Positions 5,869 through 7,789 of a stretch of 7,789 nt of DNA are shown piece after piece; within the stretch, counting starts at the first letter, position 1, and every line of letters starts with the position of its first letter. Position numbers and translations under genes: made by a program. Origin of the DNA: Pseudomonadota bacterium (lineage in GTDB: Bacteria > Pseudomonadota > Gammaproteobacteria > Steroidobacterales > Steroidobacteraceae); the NCBI GenBank assembly GCA_021792815.1, contig JAJYTX010000073.1:1-7789 (forward strand). Direction: 5' to 3'. A model generated the notes under the pieces. That model was not told the origin of the DNA. It saw only the letters and a list, made by a program, of their open reading frames with translations, and ran no database searches.

Positions 5869-7019
5869 CCGAAATTGATTTTCGCTTCCAGGTTGGCGCG
5901 GGAATCGGCATTGGCGAGCGCGTCGGCGAGTTCCACCCGGCCCTGCCGGTACAGCTCATGCAGCGCCGCATCGAAGCTGCGGATGCCGCGATCACCGCCG
6001 GCGGCGATCGCCTCTTTGACGCCGACGATGTCGCCTTTGCAGATGAGATCCGCGATGTGCGGCGTATTGATCATCACCTCGACGGCCGCGACCCGCCGTC
6101 CGTCCTTGCCCATGACCAGCCGCTGCGCCAGTATCCCGCGCAGGTACTGCGACAGGTCGAGGAAGACCTGCGCGTGCTGCTCGGAGGGGAACAGGTTGAT
6201 GATGCGGTCGAGCGCCTGGGCGCAGTTGTTGGAGTGCAGCGTCGACAGCACCAGATGCCCGGTGCCCGCGAGCTGGATGGCCGCCTCCATGCTCTCGCGA
6301 TCGCGGATCTCTCCGATCAGGATCACATCCGGCGCCGCGCGCAACACGCCACGCAGCGCCCGCGAGTAGGACCTGGTGTCGAGTCCCACTTCACGCTGAT
6401 TCACGATCGAACGTTTATTGGCGTGCAGAAACTCGATCGGATCCTCGATCGTCAGGATGTGGTCCGAGGCGGTCTCGTTGCGCAGGTTGATCATCGAGGC
6501 GAGCGTGGTCGACTTGCCGGAACCGGTCGAGCCCACCACCAGCGCCAGCCCGCGCTTCATCATGGCCACATCCGCCACGGCCTCCGGCAGTCCAAGGGTA
6601 TCGAGGCGCGGCATCTCCGCCGAAATATAGCGCAGCACCACTGCCGGAAAGCCGCGCTGCATGAATACGTTGACCCGGAAGCGGCCGAGACCGGGCTCGG
6701 AAATCGCGAAATCGATCTCCAGCTCGTTCGCGAAGCGCTCTCGCTGCTCCGGCGTCATGAGCGCAAGCGCGGTCTGACGCACCATCTGTGGCGAGAGCAC
6801 GTGCTTGTTGACCGGCAGGATCTGCCCCTCGATCTTGATCTTGATGGGCGCGTTGCAGGCGAAGAACAGGTCCGACGCCTTGCGCTCGGCCATCAGCCGG
6901 AAAAGCGGCAGGGTGTTGATGTGCGGCGCTGCGCCCGGGGTCAGGGTGCTGAATCCGCCCGTGCTGTCCGGTTTGACCGCCGGCTCCGGCGGCGGCTGTA
7001 TCAGGGTGCTCTCCGTCAC
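5865..7019 (-). CDS. Second PilT/PilU-family type IV pilus ATPase (PilU-like paralogue)
   Basis: PilT/PilU proteins are hexameric cytoplasmic ATPases that power type IV pilus retraction. This 384-residue protein starts with about 33 Pro/Thr/Gly-rich residues not typical of the family. An N-terminal PAS-like domain follows (PLFRLMAERKASDLFF at 38-53 to about 135). The RecA-like motor has Walker A GSTGSGKST (163-171), Asp box IEDPIEF (191-197), Walker B VILIGEIRD (232-240, E237) and His box GHLVLSTLHSNN (254-265). The C-terminal region reads HIADLICKG where PilT has its AIRNLIRE motif. It ends soon after EAKINFG, without the acidic tail of the upstream PilU. The GTG start at 7019 overlaps the upstream stop as GTGA and has a perfect AGGAGG 10 bases before it. 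Overall it is nearer PilU than PilT, but clearly diverged from its neighbour. All ATPase motifs are intact, so it is probably active. Confidence 0.9.
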   Translation of the reverse strand: MTESTLIQPPPEPAVKPDSTGGFSTLTPGAAPHINTLPLFRLMAERKASDLFFACNAPIKIKIEGQILPVNKHVLSPQMVRQTALALMTPEQRERFANELEIDFAISEPGLGRFRVNVFMQRGFPAVVLRYISAEMPRLDTLGLPEAVADVAMMKRGLALVVGSTGSGKSTTLASMINLRNETASDHILTIEDPIEFLHANKRSIVNQREVGLDTRSYSRALRGVLRAAPDVILIGEIRDRESMEAAIQLAGTGHLVLSTLHSNNCAQALDRIINLFPSEQHAQVFLDLSQYLRGILAQRLVMGKDGRRVAAVEVMINTPHIADLICKGDIVGVKEAIAAGGDRGIRSFDAALHELYRQGRVELADALANADSRANLEAKINFG

Positions 7020-7789
7020 GGCGTCTTACCCTCCTGCTCGTCCACGATGCTCAGGCCCTCGTCCTCGAGCTTGGGTGCCTGCCGGCGGCTCTCGAGCTTC
7101 ACGCGCAAACGCAATTCGTTCTTCGAGTCGGCGTTGCGCAACGCGTCCTCGTATGAGATGTGCCCGGCCTCGTACAGCTCGAACAGCGCCTGATCGAAGG
7201 TCTTCATGCCGAGACGGTTCGAGCGCGCCATCACGTCGCGGATCTTGACCACCTCGCCCTTGAAGATCAGGTCCTGGATGAGCGGCGAGTTGAGCATGAT
7301 CTCCGCGGCGGCGATCCGGCCTGAGCCGCTCTCGCGCGGCACCAGCCGCTGCGAGACGAAGGCGCGGATATTGAGCGACAGGTCCATCAGCAGCTGTTCG
7401 CGCCGCTCGTCGGGGAAGAAGTTGATGATGCGGTCGAGCGCCTGGTTGGCATTGTTGGCGTGCAGGGTCGAGAAGACCAGGTGTCCGGTTTCGGCGAACT
7501 GCACCGCGTATTCCATGGTCTCGCGGTCGCGGATTTCCCCGATATAAATGACATCCGGGGCCTGGCGCAGCACGTTCTTCAGCGCCACGTGCCAGGAGTC
7601 GGTATCCACCCCGATGTCGCGGTGGGTGATGACGCATCCCTTGTGCTGGTGGACGAATTCCACCGGGTCCTCGATGGTGACGATGTGCCCGCGCGTCTTC
7701 TCGTTGCGGTAACCGACCATGGCCGCGAGCGTCGTCGACTTTCCCGAACCGGTGCCGCCGACCACCACGACCATGCCCCGCTTCGACAG
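7016..7789 (-). CDS. pilU: Type IV pilus ATPase PilU (partial, 5' end outside window)
   Basis: The last 257 residues of a PilT/PilU-family motor are visible, with the start beyond the right edge. Walker A is GGTGSGKSTT, the Asp box is IEDPVEFVHQHKG, Walker B is VIYIGEIRDRET and the His box is AETGHLVFSTLHANNANQAL. The phrases YRNEKTRGHI, VALKNVLRQAPDVI and YEDALRNADSKNELRLRVKL are close to P. aeruginosa PilU as I recall it, and the PilT signature AIRNLIRE is replaced by LIQDLIFKG, so I call PilU rather than PilT. In P. aeruginosa and relatives PilU acts with PilT in retraction and lies directly downstream of pilT, so pilT is expected just outside the window. The C-terminal tail is acidic (KLEDEGLSIVDEQEGKTP). 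Its stop overlaps the GTG of the next ATPase gene, so the two form one operon. Confidence 0.93.
   Translation of the reverse strand: MSKRGMVVVVGGTGSGKSTTLAAMVGYRNEKTRGHIVTIEDPVEFVHQHKGCVITHRDIGVDTDSWHVALKNVLRQAPDVIYIGEIRDRETMEYAVQFAETGHLVFSTLHANNANQALDRIINFFPDERREQLLMDLSLNIRAFVSQRLVPRESGSGRIAAAEIMLNSPLIQDLIFKGEVVKIRDVMARSNRLGMKTFDQALFELYEAGHISYEDALRNADSKNELRLRVKLESRRQAPKLEDEGLSIVDEQEGKTP
7030..7035 (-). promoter_or_regulatory. Perfect ribosome binding site inside pilU for the downstream ATPase
   Basis: On the minus strand AGGAGG sits within the last codons of pilU, 10 bases before GTG 7019. It fixes the non-ATG start of the second ATPase and suggests the gene is well translated rather than a decaying duplicate. 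Confidence 0.7.

Noticed and set aside
5412..7193. 593-codon plus-strand frame over the pyrK-like and ATPase genes
   Set aside because: It runs out of frame through pyrK and antisense to both ATPase genes. Its His/Arg/Gln-rich sequence is the mirror of the ATPase coding and shows no domain.
7016..7789. Calling the right-edge ATPase PilT
   Set aside because: The PilT C-terminal AIRNLIRE signature is absent, and several long phrases match PilU, including the acidic C-terminal tail.

Overview
The window is a compact, GC-rich chromosomal segment that looks gammaproteobacterial. Nearly every gene is recognisable from conserved motifs. The gene order (pilG, then gshB, a tonB-like gene, yqgE/algH, ruvX and pyrB, with pilT/pilU-type ATPases beyond) follows the Pseudomonas aeruginosa layout as I remember it (pilT, pilU ... 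pyrC', pyrB, pyrR, yqgF, yqgE, tonB3, gshB, pilG). The best placement is a non-enteric gammaproteobacterium with type IV pili; I cannot name a genus.

Layout. The left edge holds the first 123 codons of the PilG twitching response regulator on the minus strand. A 329-base divergent gap follows, with one AT-rich patch and a CRP/Vfr-like dyad. On the plus strand run glutathione synthetase (gshB), a TonB-family energy transducer that overlaps it as GTGA, a YqgE/AlgH protein, and RuvX/YqgF, which overlaps yqgE by 8 bases. A 322-base leader with two strong hairpins and a possible small reading frame precedes pyrB (aspartate carbamoyltransferase). A PyrK-type flavin/iron-sulfur subunit follows, overlapping pyrB as ATGA. 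This operon meets a minus-strand pilus operon tail to tail, the two stop codons sharing a single CTAG. The minus-strand operon holds two tandem PilT/PilU-family ATPases, a PilU cut by the right edge and a second, shorter PilU-like paralogue coupled to it by a GTGA overlap.

How the genes fit together. PilG and the PilU-type ATPases belong to type IV pilus control and retraction, and the TonB-like protein may too, since P. aeruginosa TonB3 at the same locus is needed for twitching. GshB makes glutathione, RuvX is a Holliday-junction resolvase-fold/16S rRNA-processing family protein, and PyrB plus the PyrK-like subunit belong to de novo pyrimidine synthesis.

The departures from the expected locus are the most interesting points. 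PyrR and the PyrC-like subunit are not beside pyrB. A class 1B dihydroorotate dehydrogenase electron-transfer subunit sits there instead, without its catalytic partner in view. A second PilU-like ATPase follows pilU. No mobile elements, RNA genes or CRISPR arrays were seen, and I see no convincing wholly novel system.
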